A stretch of 64,000 bases of DNA, from the NCBI RefSeq assembly GCF_003472385.1, contig NZ_QRLV01000003.1, forward strand, positions 1-64,000, read 5' to 3'. Numbering within the stretch: the first letter of the stretch is position 1; each line of letters begins with the position of its first letter. The notes under the pieces were generated by a model that worked only from the letters and a program-made list of their open reading frames with translations, was not told the DNA's origin and made no database searches. The stretch comes from Sutterella sp. AM11-39. Its GTDB lineage: Bacteria > Pseudomonadota > Gammaproteobacteria > Burkholderiales > Burkholderiaceae_F. Both the position numbers and the translations under genes were made by a program. Below are positions 1 through 8,598 of this stretch, one piece after another.

Positions 1-119
1 GGCGCTTCCTCACCTGCATGAATGCAGGGGTTTCCGCGCCGAATTTCTATGAATTCAAAAGAATGTCGTAAACGCAATCTTAACCATTATTCACAAAAGT
101 GATGGCGAGTTTTGGTTGC

Positions 120-154
120 AAAAAAGCCGCAGGCGCTACGAAAGCGCTTGCGGC
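120..154 (-). terminator. Rho-independent terminator of the HslJ-like gene
   Basis: On the minus strand an imperfect GC-rich hairpin (arms around GCCGCA and TGCGGC, loop TTCG) is followed by a run of six T. It lies about 25 bases past the stop of the HslJ-like lipoprotein gene. Confidence 0.75.
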
Positions 155-178
155 CTGATGGCGACGAACAGCTACAGA

Positions 179-616
179 TTAGTAGCAGGCGCCGGCGACT
201 TCGGGAACCAGAGTCTGGATTTCCTTGCCGTCGGCGTCAAAGAATGTGAGCCCCTTTTCGGTCATTTCCACGGTACGGGCATCGCGCAGAATCGTGAGCA
301 TCTGGTCTTCGAGCTTCATGAATTCCGGGCCGCACATACGGCGGGTGGTCGCAACCTTGTCAAACAGAATGTTGTGGCCGTCAAATTGAAACGACCCCGA
401 GGCGCGATTGCAGCCGAGGTCGCCCGCGAGGCGGTTGCCGGAAAGAAATTCCAGAACGGGAGGCGTGTCGCATTCGGACTTTTCGGGCAGAGGCAGCATC
501 CAGTTGGTGTTTTCAAGAACAACCGGCTCGGCCTTGGTCGTCGTGGTCGAAGAGCAACCTGCGAGAACGGTGCTCAGGGCGGCGGCCAGAGCGAGTGCTT
601 TGATTCCGTGATTCAT
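179..616 (-). CDS. META/HslJ-like outer-membrane lipoprotein
   Basis: A 145-residue lipoprotein. The first 20 residues form a signal peptide ending in lipobox LAGC with the lipidated Cys at 21, followed by a Ser/Thr linker. The mature part matches the META (HslJ) fold: the NTNW start near residue 36 and the GCNRASG signature at 68-74. HslJ-type proteins are small envelope proteins linked to heat or novobiocin tolerance in E. coli; the molecular role is unknown. It stands alone with its own downstream terminator and a second minus-strand terminator upstream, so it is probably monocistronic. The fold call is good; the physiological role is not known. Confidence 0.8.
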   Translation of the reverse strand: MNHGIKALALAAALSTVLAGCSSTTTTKAEPVVLENTNWMLPLPEKSECDTPPVLEFLSGNRLAGDLGCNRASGSFQFDGHNILFDKVATTRRMCGPEFMKLEDQMLTILRDARTVEMTEKGLTFFDADGKEIQTLVPEVAGACY

Positions 617-1040
617 TGGTTAAAACCTTTCGAATATAGGGTTGAAACGTGGCGAGAATTGTAATCGGACGGTCTGAGTTCTGGCTTAGGAAAAGCCAAG
701 AAAAAAAAGGCGGAAAAGCAAGAAATGCTCTTCCGCCGAAACAACAAATCAAACCAAAGGAGACAGGTCAAAACCAACGGGAATCGCTTGCCATTGACCT
801 TGAACTGAACTTTACGGGAGTGACCGGAAAGTTGCTGAAACTTTTTAGGGCTGAACGCAACAAGATGTATCTGGGCGTACCAGGGAAAGCTGTGGGAAAT
901 CTTTGGTTAAAATTCAGCACCTTGGACCGCGGCGAGCCGATCGGCCGTTCGCTGCGCAGGTCAAATTGACTGACAACTTCGGTAACGTCTTGGAAACGTT
1001 TTTCTACGATCGAGGCCTCTTGCGGGCATAACGCCTCCCG
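617..1040. other. Intergenic region with no convincing gene
   Basis: About 420 bases between divergent genes. ORFs here have no recognisable protein character. The only clear element is a minus-strand terminator at 702-738 that does not follow any visible gene, so a small RNA on the minus strand between about 740 and 1000 is possible. Confidence 0.4.
702..738 (-). terminator. Minus-strand terminator without an upstream ORF
   Basis: On the minus strand, arms GGCGGAA and TTCCGCC close a hairpin followed by about eight T. No coding gene precedes it, so it either insulates the HslJ-like gene or ends an unannotated RNA. Confidence 0.6.
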
Positions 1041-1949
1041 ATGACCACGCTTTTTTTTATTGTTCTTGCCAATCTGTTGAGCCGTGTGCTGGCCGTGGGG
1101 CTTGCCGCCGTTTTGTCGTTTCGCATCTTTTCGCGTTGCGGCAATCTTGTTGCGGCCTTTGCGGCGGGGCTTTTGTTGACGATTGCCTGTACGCATCTGA
1201 TTCCGGAGGCGGTGGAGTCGGGCATTGACGCGCATCTTGCGGGCGGCGTGTTGCTTGGAGCCTTCATTTTCTTTTTGCTTCTCGAGTGCCTGTTTGCCGG
1301 TCTCGGCGGTCATACGCACGGCAACGTCAAAGTGCGTCCTGTCCCGGTGCTTTTAGGGGGCGGCAGCCGCGTGGTGCGCGACGCCTGCTGCCGTTCCAAC
1401 GGCGCGCAGGCACCTGTGTTGCTGGCCGGTACGGCCTGCCACAGTTTCGTTGACGGCGTGCTGGTGGCGGCAGCTTTTTCAATTGATGCCGTGAGCGGTT
1501 GGATTGTGGCCGGTGCCGTTATGGCGCACGAATTGCCGCAGGTCATCGGTCAGATCGTGATTCTGATGCATGCGGGAATTGAAAAACGACGCGCGGCCCT
1601 TTACGTCTTTATCGCGTCGCTGGCCTGCGTACTGGGCGGCATCGCTGGTTGGGCAGTTCTCTCTGTTTTGAGCTGGCTCATCGGTTACGCCATGCTCGTG
1701 TCGGCGGCTAGCTTCATCTTTGTGGTGCTTGCCATTTTGCTGCCCGAGCTGATGCACCTCAACGATGCGGAAGAGGCAAAATTGCCTGTGGGAGTGCTGG
1801 CTGCAGTTTTGGCCGGTGTTGCTGTCTCCTATTTGATTCTGCAGCCTTTGCACGAGGAGACGCATCGCCTGACCGAAGCAAGCGCCGTGCACGAACATGT
1901 CCACACGGAGTGCCCTGCGGACCAAACTGCTCAACCGAAACCGCACTGA
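1041..1949 (+). CDS. ZIP-family divalent metal transporter
   Basis: A 302-residue inner-membrane protein with about eight hydrophobic segments. The ZIP metal-path motifs are visible: HSFVDGV (TM4, usual form HNxxDG) and HELPQVIG (TM5, usual form HExPxxxG). A cytoplasmic loop holds GGHTHGN and the C-terminus is His/Glu-rich, as in zinc-handling ZIP proteins. Members import Zn(II), Fe(II) or Mn(II) into the cytoplasm; the metal cannot be assigned. The stop is 5 bases before the DUF1178 gene, so the two are probably co-transcribed. Confidence 0.85.
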   Translation: MTTLFFIVLANLLSRVLAVGLAAVLSFRIFSRCGNLVAAFAAGLLLTIACTHLIPEAVESGIDAHLAGGVLLGAFIFFLLLECLFAGLGGHTHGNVKVRPVPVLLGGGSRVVRDACCRSNGAQAPVLLAGTACHSFVDGVLVAAAFSIDAVSGWIVAGAVMAHELPQVIGQIVILMHAGIEKRRAALYVFIASLACVLGGIAGWAVLSVLSWLIGYAMLVSAASFIFVVLAILLPELMHLNDAEEAKLPVGVLAAVLAGVAVSYLILQPLHEETHRLTEASAVHEHVHTECPADQTAQPKPH

Positions 1950-1954
1950 GGCCT

Positions 1955-2389
1955 ATGCCGCTTAAGTATTTCGACTTTTGCTGTTGCAACGGACACAAGT
2001 TCGAAGGTTGCTTTGCATCGCTCGAGGACATGCAAAGTCAGCTTGCCGACGGTCTTTTGCGCTGTCCTGTGTGCGATACGGCCGACGTGAAGAAATTGCC
2101 GAGCGCTTCAAGGCTTGCCGCAGCCAAAACGGATGCCAAGACGCGGGAGGAATTGCGCAGCAAGGTTGAAGCGGCGCGCGAAGCGCTGATGACCGAAATC
2201 CGCAAGGCTGCCGAGAAGGCCGAGGACGTCGGCGAAAACTTTGCCGAAGAGTCGCGCCGGATGAAGCGCGGCGAATCGAAACGGCGTCTTGTCAAAGGAA
2301 AATGTTCGCTTCGGCAAGCTCAGGAACTTATCGAAGAAGGCATTGAAGTGCTGCCGGTGCCCGAATCGAGCGGCAAGACTCTTAACTGA
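1955..2389 (+). CDS. DUF1178 zinc-ribbon-like protein
   Basis: A 144-residue protein of the DUF1178 family common in proteobacteria, function unknown. The N-terminus has the typical LKYFDF start followed by Cys-rich CCCNGHKFEGCF; the second pair CPVC lies near residue 40, so a small zinc ribbon is likely. The rest is charged, alpha-helical and Ala/Glu/Lys-rich. I chose ATG 1955 over an upstream in-frame ATG at 1910, which would overlap the ZIP gene and add residues not expected in the family. Confidence 0.8.
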   Translation: MPLKYFDFCCCNGHKFEGCFASLEDMQSQLADGLLRCPVCDTADVKKLPSASRLAAAKTDAKTREELRSKVEAAREALMTEIRKAAEKAEDVGENFAEESRRMKRGESKRRLVKGKCSLRQAQELIEEGIEVLPVPESSGKTLN

Positions 2390-2470
2390 ATGCGCGACGC
2401 ACAGCTTGGGCGCGATTCTCAGTACAATGCCGCATTCCCAAAAGAGCCCACCGAAAGGACGGTTTGACGC

Positions 2471-3229
2471 ATGCATATTCTCATCAGCAATGACGACGGC
2501 TACATGGCGCCCGGCATCAATGCGCTTGCCAACGAAATGCGCCGATTCGGCCGCGTTTCCATCGTAGCGCCCGAGCATAACCACAGCGGCTCGAGCAATG
2601 CGCTCACGCTCAATAAACCGCTTACGGTAACCAACGCTTCCGAAGATGTCTTCGTGGTGAGCGGAACGCCCTCGGACTGCGTGCATCTGGCCTTGACGGG
2701 GCTTCTCGACGACCGTCCCGATCTGGTTGTGTCTGGCATCAACTGCGGCGCCAACATGGGCGACGATACGATGTATTCAGGTACGGTGGCTGCCGCAATC
2801 GAAGGATATATCTTCGGCATCGACTCCATTGCGTTCAGCCAGATCGACAAGGGCTGGGCGGAACTGCCGTCGGCTGCGGCCATGGCAGGAAAAATCGTCG
2901 AGCGTTTCCTTGCCCGCCGGGAAAAGGATCCCGCCGGACCGATTTTGCTCAATGTCAATATGCCTAATTTGCCGCTTCACGCCATGCAGGGCATTCGCAC
3001 GACGCGTTTGGGGCGTCGCCACAATGCCGAGCGCATGATTGACGAGATCAATCCCCGAGGCATGCCGATCTATTGGCTGGGCGCCGCCGGCAAGCCTCGC
3101 GACGCAAGCGAAGGCACCGATTTCTGGGCCACACAGCACGGGTTTGTGTCCGTGACGCCGCTTCAGATCGACCTCACGAGCCACAAGCAGATCGACGAGG
3201 CGCGTGCGCTTGTAGAAGATAATCTGTAA
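2471..3229 (+). CDS. surE: 5'/3'-nucleotidase SurE
   Basis: A 252-residue SurE nucleotidase, which removes phosphate from nucleoside monophosphates in a metal-dependent reaction in the cytoplasm. The family signature is intact: N7-D8-D9 in ISNDDG, HSGSSNALT near 38-46, and SGINCGANMG at 88-97 with the metal-ligand Asn. Length is normal. In many proteobacteria it heads surE-pcm-nlpD-rpoS; here pcm is missing and nlpD follows about 200 bases downstream. Confidence 0.95.
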   Translation: MHILISNDDGYMAPGINALANEMRRFGRVSIVAPEHNHSGSSNALTLNKPLTVTNASEDVFVVSGTPSDCVHLALTGLLDDRPDLVVSGINCGANMGDDTMYSGTVAAAIEGYIFGIDSIAFSQIDKGWAELPSAAAMAGKIVERFLARREKDPAGPILLNVNMPNLPLHAMQGIRTTRLGRRHNAERMIDEINPRGMPIYWLGAAGKPRDASEGTDFWATQHGFVSVTPLQIDLTSHKQIDEARALVEDNL

Positions 3230-3426
3230 AAGAAATCTAAAAAACGCGATCTTGCCGTCTTTTGTCGAAGCTTATCGTTAGAATCAGGAAATTAAGCGGC
3301 TTTTGCCCGAAGCGCGCCTTTTTCGGCAGCGTAAAAGACGAAAGCGGTGCGGGTAAAACAAAAGGATAGAAGGCCGTCGGTGAGTCTCGAAGGCGAAGAG
3401 CGACGGTAAGTGAGGAGCAAAGAACA

Positions 3427-4344
3427 ATGCGCATGCGTGGTTTGGCCGCCCTTTGCGGCTTGGTGTTTTTGGCCGGTTGTTCGTCCGTTGACGTGTTGGC
3501 GCCGATCGAAGATCGCAGCACGACGCCTCCCGAAGTTTCCGTTCCGGTGGAAGGCACTGAAGCTCACGCGGTTCCCGTTCCCTCGGAAGGAACCTTTCAG
3601 CCGCGTCATCTGACGACTGAACCGACGCCGCAGGCAAGCGGTCGCACGCATGTGGTGGTGCAGGGCGACACGATCTACAACATCAGCATGCGTTACGGCG
3701 TCAATCCCCGCGAATTGATGCTTTTAAATGATGTGCAGGACCCCACCCAGCTCTCGCTCGGTCGTGAACTGCAGATTCCCGTGGAGCGCGACGACGGCAG
3801 CCAGTCGGCTGCTCCCGCCGCGACGGTGACCGAAGGTCAGGCCATTCCGACCGAACCGACCGTTGAGACGGCCAAGCGCCCGGAAACGCCTCAGCAGGCT
3901 GCCGAACGCAAGATAGCCGAACAGGAGCAGCAGCGTGAAGCCGCCGCCCGCGGCGACATCGAAATCCGCTGGCCGGTGGACGGCGAAGTGATCGCCGACT
4001 TCAACCATACGGGTACGCTCGGCATCGACATCGGTGCCGACAAGGGTTCTCCCGTGATGGCTGTGCTCGACGGTACCGTGCACTACATCGGCAACAACAA
4101 TGACGGATACGGCCAGTTTGTGTTGGTGCGCCACAATATCCGCCTGCCGGGCAAGCCCACGGCTCCCGTTGTGACTGTCTACGGCAATCTGAGCAAGGTC
4201 ATGGTCCGTTTGAATGAAAGCGTGCGCGCCGGACAGAAGATCGCTGAAGTGGGCGAAAGCAGTTCGGGTGTTGAAAAACTGCGATTCGAGCTGCGTCAGG
4301 GCGGACAGCCTCTCAATCCGATGCTTTACTTGCAGAAGAAATAA
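3427..4344 (+). CDS. nlpD: NlpD-like LysM/LytM lipoprotein (degenerate M23 domain)
   Basis: A 305-residue lipoprotein: signal peptide with lipobox LAGC and Cys at 18, a Pro/Glu-rich linker, a LysM peptidoglycan-binding domain at about 74-120, and a LytM/M23 domain from about 195 to the end. NlpD activates the cell-division amidase AmiC at the septum. The zinc-site positions are changed: HxGID reads TLGID, YAHLS reads YGNLS and LHFE reads LRFE. It should therefore be a regulator, not an endopeptidase, as for E. coli NlpD. It follows surE; rpoS, the usual downstream gene, is absent. Confidence 0.9.
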   Translation: MRMRGLAALCGLVFLAGCSSVDVLAPIEDRSTTPPEVSVPVEGTEAHAVPVPSEGTFQPRHLTTEPTPQASGRTHVVVQGDTIYNISMRYGVNPRELMLLNDVQDPTQLSLGRELQIPVERDDGSQSAAPAATVTEGQAIPTEPTVETAKRPETPQQAAERKIAEQEQQREAAARGDIEIRWPVDGEVIADFNHTGTLGIDIGADKGSPVMAVLDGTVHYIGNNNDGYGQFVLVRHNIRLPGKPTAPVVTVYGNLSKVMVRLNESVRAGQKIAEVGESSSGVEKLRFELRQGGQPLNPMLYLQKK

Positions 4345-4367
4345 TCGGATCGAAACAGAATCTTTCG

Positions 4368-4405
4368 TCGCCCCGTCACTTTCGTTGTGCGGGGCGATTC
4401 TTCTT
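4368..4405 (+). terminator. Terminator after nlpD
   Basis: Arms TCGCCCCG (4368-4375) and CGGGGCGA (4390-4397) form a strong hairpin followed by a T-rich tract, between nlpD and rlmD. Confidence 0.7.
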
Positions 4406-4439
4406 AATTTGAGACTCCACACAGAAGGAAACCCCAAAA

Positions 4440-5819
4440 ATGAGTCCCCGCAAGGAAAAAATTCGTCCCGTGTTCGAAGCACAGGTGGAAAAACTTGATG
4501 CCGAAGGCAGAGGCGTTGCCAGGCGCGACGGCAAGGTCGTGTTCATTCAAGGCGCTTTGCCGGGCGAAACTGTCACATACGAGCAGATCCGCAACAAGCC
4601 GAGCTATGAGATCGGCATTGTCAAGGAGATCCTCACGGCATCCGAACTGCGTGTCGAACCGGCCTGTCCTAACTTCGGCATCGGACCGGGTACATGCGGC
4701 GGATGTGTGATGCAGCATCTCGATGCCCGCGCCCAGGTCGACTTCAAGCAGACCGTTCTGACCGACGCGCTGTGGCACATCGGCAAGGTGACGCCCGAAA
4801 GCATTCTTCCTCCCATCGTGGGCGAATTTTGGGGCTATCGTCACCGCGCCCGTCTCACGGTGCGCAACGTTGCCAAAAAGGGCGGGATCCTGGTGGGCTT
4901 TCACGAAAAGAGCTCAAGCTACGTCGCCGACATGACCGAGTGCCGCATCCTGCCGCAGAAGGTCTCCGACATGCTTCCTGCCATGCGCGAACTGGTGGGC
5001 AGTCTTACCATTGCCGAACGCCTTCCCCAGATTGAAGTGGCTGTGGACGGCGACGGCCATACCGCGCTCGTGCTTCGCATTCTCGAGCCGCTCACCGACG
5101 AAGACACGGCCAAGATCGAAGCATTTGCTCAAGCTCAGAACGTCGACATCTGGCTGCAGCCCAAGGGCCCCGACTCCGCTTATCCGATGCATCCGCAAGC
5201 GCGAGACCGCCTTAAGCTCAAGCTCGAAGCGTTCGATTTGGCCATCAGCTTCAAGCCTACGGACTTCACGCAAGTCAATCACCGCGTCAACCGCGAAATG
5301 GTCAGCCGTGCCATTGATCTGCTCGATGTTAAGCCCGAACATCACGTTGCCGACTTCTTTTGCGGTTTGGGCAACTTCACCTTGCCTTTGGCACGCTGCT
5401 CCGAATACGTGACCGGCATCGAAGGCAGCGAAGCGCTGGTGGAGCGCGCTCGCGCCGGCGCTGCCGCCAACGGTTTGGCTCAGAAGACGAATTTTGTTGC
5501 CCGCAATCTCTTTACCTGGTCGACGCAAGACTGGGACGCTTTGTGGGAGAAGATGGGAGGAATCGATCGCGTGCTCATCGATCCGCCGCGCGAAGGTGCT
5601 CAGGCGCTCGCTCAGACATTGGCGGCCACGAAAAAGCGTCCGTCGCGCGTGGTGTACGTTTCCTGCAATCCGGCAACGCTGGCGCGCGACTGCGCCATTC
5701 TTAAGCACGAAGGCGGCTGGCACGTTCGTGCCGCGGGCGTGATGAACATGTTCCCGCACACTGCACACGTCGAAAGCATCGCCGTGCTCGAGCCCGGTGA
5801 AGATCCTGACTTGGCCTGA
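4440..5819 (+). CDS. rlmD: 23S rRNA (uracil-1939-C5)-methyltransferase RlmD
   Basis: A 459-residue SAM-dependent RNA methyltransferase of the RumA/TrmA class. An N-terminal TRAM domain covers about 10-65. The [4Fe-4S] cluster cysteines appear in CPNFGIGPGTCGGC (C76, C86, C89), with a fourth likely in MTECRIL. The Rossmann SAM site is around FFCGLGNFTLPLA, and the catalytic motif VSCNPATLARDC lies near 410. It modifies U1939 of 23S rRNA. It sits where rpoS-rlmD is expected in related bacteria, directly after nlpD and its terminator. Confidence 0.93.
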   Translation: MSPRKEKIRPVFEAQVEKLDAEGRGVARRDGKVVFIQGALPGETVTYEQIRNKPSYEIGIVKEILTASELRVEPACPNFGIGPGTCGGCVMQHLDARAQVDFKQTVLTDALWHIGKVTPESILPPIVGEFWGYRHRARLTVRNVAKKGGILVGFHEKSSSYVADMTECRILPQKVSDMLPAMRELVGSLTIAERLPQIEVAVDGDGHTALVLRILEPLTDEDTAKIEAFAQAQNVDIWLQPKGPDSAYPMHPQARDRLKLKLEAFDLAISFKPTDFTQVNHRVNREMVSRAIDLLDVKPEHHVADFFCGLGNFTLPLARCSEYVTGIEGSEALVERARAGAAANGLAQKTNFVARNLFTWSTQDWDALWEKMGGIDRVLIDPPREGAQALAQTLAATKKRPSRVVYVSCNPATLARDCAILKHEGGWHVRAAGVMNMFPHTAHVESIAVLEPGEDPDLA

Positions 5820-6048
5820 TGCGGTGAAAGTGCCTGAAATAAACGAATCCATCTGTTTTCGTTCAGGCCTTAGCCGCCTTGAGTCGGCGCAAATTAAACA
5901 TTGGTATGGCGATTTTTTCGAAATGATTTCGAATGTCGGCGACTAGCTGGAAGCAGAAATCAAATTGAAGTCGAAATGCCGCTGTGATTATGTTCAAACA
6001 AAAAAGAGGATTTCGGAACGCGGTTTTGAGATCCTTTTTTTGTATTAA

Positions 6049-6072
6049 CAAAAAAGCCTCCCGAAGGAGGCT
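6049..6072 (-). terminator. Terminator of the H-NS-like gene
   Basis: On the minus strand, arms GCCTCC and GGAGGC with loop TTCG are followed by T6. It begins about 25 bases after the H-NS-like stop codon. Confidence 0.85.
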
Positions 6073-6097
6073 CGTCGATCCGAAATCTCGAAAGCGA

Positions 6098-6439
6098 TTA
6101 CTTCATGAATTGCGGCGTCAGGAAGAGGTCCTTATCTTCCGGCGTGAGGCCTTGAGAAAGAAGGTAGTCACGGAATTCGCGCTTCATGTTGCCCTTGCCC
6201 GTCCATTCAATGCCGTTGGGCGTGCGGTATTTGATGGAGGCCGGACCGCGGCGCTTTTCGGCGGGGGACTTGGCCTGATGATCGTCTTCGAACTTCAGTT
6301 CGCTGCGCAGAAGGTGAAAGGCATCGATCACTTCCTGAACATGCTTGATGGCATCGCCTCTGGCGGACTGCATTTTGGCATTCAATGCCTCCTGCTCGGC
6401 GCGCAGGTTGTCGTAGATGGTCTTGAAATCGTTATCCAT
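6098..6439 (-). CDS. H-NS-family nucleoid-associated protein
   Basis: A 113-residue histone-like protein. The N-terminal ~65 residues are a charged coiled-coil oligomerisation region. The C-terminus carries the H-NS DNA-binding motif TPNGIEWTGKG at about 75-85, related to the usual YxxPxTGxxWxGRG. Such proteins bind AT-rich DNA and silence horizontally acquired genes. It is monocistronic with a strong terminator. The 5' flank contains inverted octamers GATCTAAA/TTTAGATC (6474-6504) that could serve autoregulation. The AT-rich prophage cassette further on is the kind of DNA H-NS proteins target, but no link is shown. Confidence 0.85.
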   Translation of the reverse strand: MDNDFKTIYDNLRAEQEALNAKMQSARGDAIKHVQEVIDAFHLLRSELKFEDDHQAKSPAEKRRGPASIKYRTPNGIEWTGKGNMKREFRDYLLSQGLTPEDKDLFLTPQFMK

Positions 6440-6948
6440 TGTTCGTTCCTGGGTTTAAGCAATAAGAAAATTTGATCTAAACACGTCTCTTTTTAATTTA
6501 GATCGCCGCTGAGTATACAAGACCGTTGCATTTTGTGCGCTATTTTGTTACTAAATTGCTAAAAAAAGCGAAAAGAATTGATTCAGAGTTGCTTGAGTAA
6601 GTGAATCGGTCTAAGAGAAAGTTATGAACCGAATAAAAGCACAGTGCCGAAACTGAGCTTATCCGGATGCTATTCGAAGCGAAAATCTCGACGCTTTCAC
6701 TATGGTCTGATGACTCGAAATGAAACGAGACGGGACGACAAGCTGCGGCATCCGGAAAATCGAAAAAATGTGCAACCGCGCCGCTTGCGGGCCGCAAGGA
6801 GCGGTGCCGTGCATGGTAAAATCGCGCGTTGAATTTTCGAGGCCCGTTTTCAGGCGGTGAGTACACCTTCGGACGGCGTCTCTTTCGAATGCGGGTCTGC
6901 TGCAACGGCGGACTCTTTCTTTACTTTTTTTCATATCAAGAGAAACAA
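6440..6948. other. Intergenic region between the H-NS-like gene and ndk
   Basis: About 510 bases between divergent genes. It should hold both promoters. ORFs inside it do not resemble proteins I know, and I see no RNA gene or mobile element. Confidence 0.4.
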
Positions 6949-7374
6949 ATGGCTATTCAGCGCACTCTTTCCATCATTAAGCCCGATGCCGTCGCCAAGA
7001 ACGTGATCGGCCAGATCTACACCCGTTTCGAAAACGCCGGCCTCAAGATCGTCGCCGCTCAGATGCGTCAGCTCTCCCGCGCCGAAGCCGAAGGCTTCTA
7101 CGCCGTTCACAAGGAACGTCCCTTCTTCAACGACCTCGTCAACTTCATGACCTCCGGCCCCGTGATGATCCAGGTTCTCGAAGGCGAAGACGCCATCGCC
7201 AAGAACCGTCAGCTGATGGGCGCCACCGACCCGAAGAAGGCTGAAAAGGGTACGATCCGCGCCGATTTTGCCGAAAGCATCGACGCCAACGCCGTTCATG
7301 GCTCCGACGCTCCCGAAACGGCCGCCGTTGAAGTGGCTTACTTCTTCCCGACGCTCGCTATCTGCTCGCGTTAA
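6949..7374 (+). CDS. ndk: Nucleoside diphosphate kinase
   Basis: A 141-residue Ndk that transfers phosphate between NTPs and NDPs through a phospho-histidine. The catalytic His117 sits in NAVHGSD, and the N-terminus [14 protein letters not shown] is typical. ATG 6949 follows a purine-rich AAGAGAAAC and gives the family length; an upstream in-frame start at 6829 would add 40 unsupported residues. It opens the conserved betaproteobacterial block ndk-rlmN-ispG-hisS. Confidence 0.96.
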   Translation: MAIQRTLSIIKPDAVAKNVIGQIYTRFENAGLKIVAAQMRQLSRAEAEGFYAVHKERPFFNDLVNFMTSGPVMIQVLEGEDAIAKNRQLMGATDPKKAEKGTIRADFAESIDANAVHGSDAPETAAVEVAYFFPTLAICSR

Positions 7375-7406
7375 TCAGAAGCTCAACGCAAGGCCGGATT
7401 GACACT

Positions 7407-8567
7407 ATGCAAGAAAATCAAAGCCAGGCGACCGAACGCGTGAATCTGCTCAACTTTGATGTTGAGGGGATCAAGGCGTGGTGCGCCGAACTCGGAGAAA
7501 AGCCCTATCGTGCCATTCAGCTTGCCCGCTGGATGCATCGGCACTGCGAGGACGACTTTGATGCAATGAGCAATCTGGCCAAGAGCTTTCGGGCCAAGTT
7601 GCATGACTTGGCCTACATCAAAGCGCCTCCTGTCATTACCGTCAAGCATTCGGCCGACGGTACCCGCAAGTGGCTCTTTGATGTGGGCAACGGCAACGCA
7701 GTGGAGGCGGTGTTCATCCCTGAAGACGACCGCGGAACGCTGTGCATTTCCACTCAGGCAGGCTGCGCAATGGGTTGCCTCTTTTGCTCGACCGGCAAGC
7801 AGGGGTTCAATCGCAACCTCACCACCGCCGAGATCGTAGGCCAGCTCTGGCATGCCGAGCGCACGTTGCGCGCGGAAGCCGGCGTCACCGATCCCAACGA
7901 CCGCATCATCAGCAACGTCGTGCTCATGGGCATGGGCGAGCCGCTGCAGAATCTTTCAAACGTGATCCCTGCTCTGCGGCTCTTTCTTGACGACAACGGC
8001 TACGGCCTTTCGCGTCGCCGCGTGACGGTGTCGACCTCGGGTCTTGTGAACCAAATCGACAAGCTCGGCGCTGAAGTGCCCGTGGCACTTGCCGTGAGTC
8101 TGCATGCGCCCGACGATGCGCTGCGCGACATGATCATGCCGGTCAACAAGAAGCATCCGCTCGAAGACCTGATGGCCGCGTGTCGCCGCTACCTCAAGGT
8201 GGCTCCGCGCGACTTTATTACGTTCGAGTATCTGATGCTCGGCGGCATCAACGATCAGCCCAAGCACGCCCGCGAACTGATCGAACTTGTGCGTACCGTA
8301 CCCTGCAAGTTCAACCTGATCACGTTCAATCCGTTCCCGGATTCCGACCTTAAGCGTCCCGAGCGCGAAACGGTGCTTGCCTTTGCAAAGATTCTCAACG
8401 ACGCGGGTATCGTCACGACGATTCGCAAGACCCGCGGCGACGACATTGACGCCGCCTGCGGTCAGTTGGCAGGCGAAGTCAAGGACAGAACGCGCCGCGC
8501 CGAACGTCTGCTTGAACAAAAGCGAGCTTTCGGCATCCTGCCCGAGCAGCAAAAAGACCGCGCCTGA
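7407..8567 (+). CDS. rlmN: Dual-specificity 23S rRNA/tRNA adenine-C2 methyltransferase RlmN
   Basis: A 386-residue radical-SAM enzyme that methylates C2 of A2503 in 23S rRNA and A37 in some tRNAs. The cluster motif CxxxCxxC is CAMGCLFC at C120, C124 and C127. Downstream are MGMGEP and VTVSTSG, typical of the family, and the mechanistic Cys is likely in the C-terminal AACGQL. It lies 32 bases after ndk, in probable co-transcription. In many Burkholderiales pilF/pilW and rodZ lie between rlmN and ispG; here ispG follows directly. Confidence 0.95.
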   Translation: MQENQSQATERVNLLNFDVEGIKAWCAELGEKPYRAIQLARWMHRHCEDDFDAMSNLAKSFRAKLHDLAYIKAPPVITVKHSADGTRKWLFDVGNGNAVEAVFIPEDDRGTLCISTQAGCAMGCLFCSTGKQGFNRNLTTAEIVGQLWHAERTLRAEAGVTDPNDRIISNVVLMGMGEPLQNLSNVIPALRLFLDDNGYGLSRRRVTVSTSGLVNQIDKLGAEVPVALAVSLHAPDDALRDMIMPVNKKHPLEDLMAACRRYLKVAPRDFITFEYLMLGGINDQPKHARELIELVRTVPCKFNLITFNPFPDSDLKRPERETVLAFAKILNDAGIVTTIRKTRGDDIDAACGQLAGEVKDRTRRAERLLEQKRAFGILPEQQKDRA

Positions 8568-8598
8568 GGCACGAGTCTTTCAACAAAGGATTTCCAAG

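Noticed and set aside
740..1000. 6S RNA or tmRNA
   Set aside because: No match to the conserved ends or to a tRNA-like domain that I could recognise; kept only as a possible small RNA.
6540..6905. Minus-strand ORF between the H-NS-like gene and ndk
   Set aside because: Low-complexity translation with no start signal or similarity known to me.
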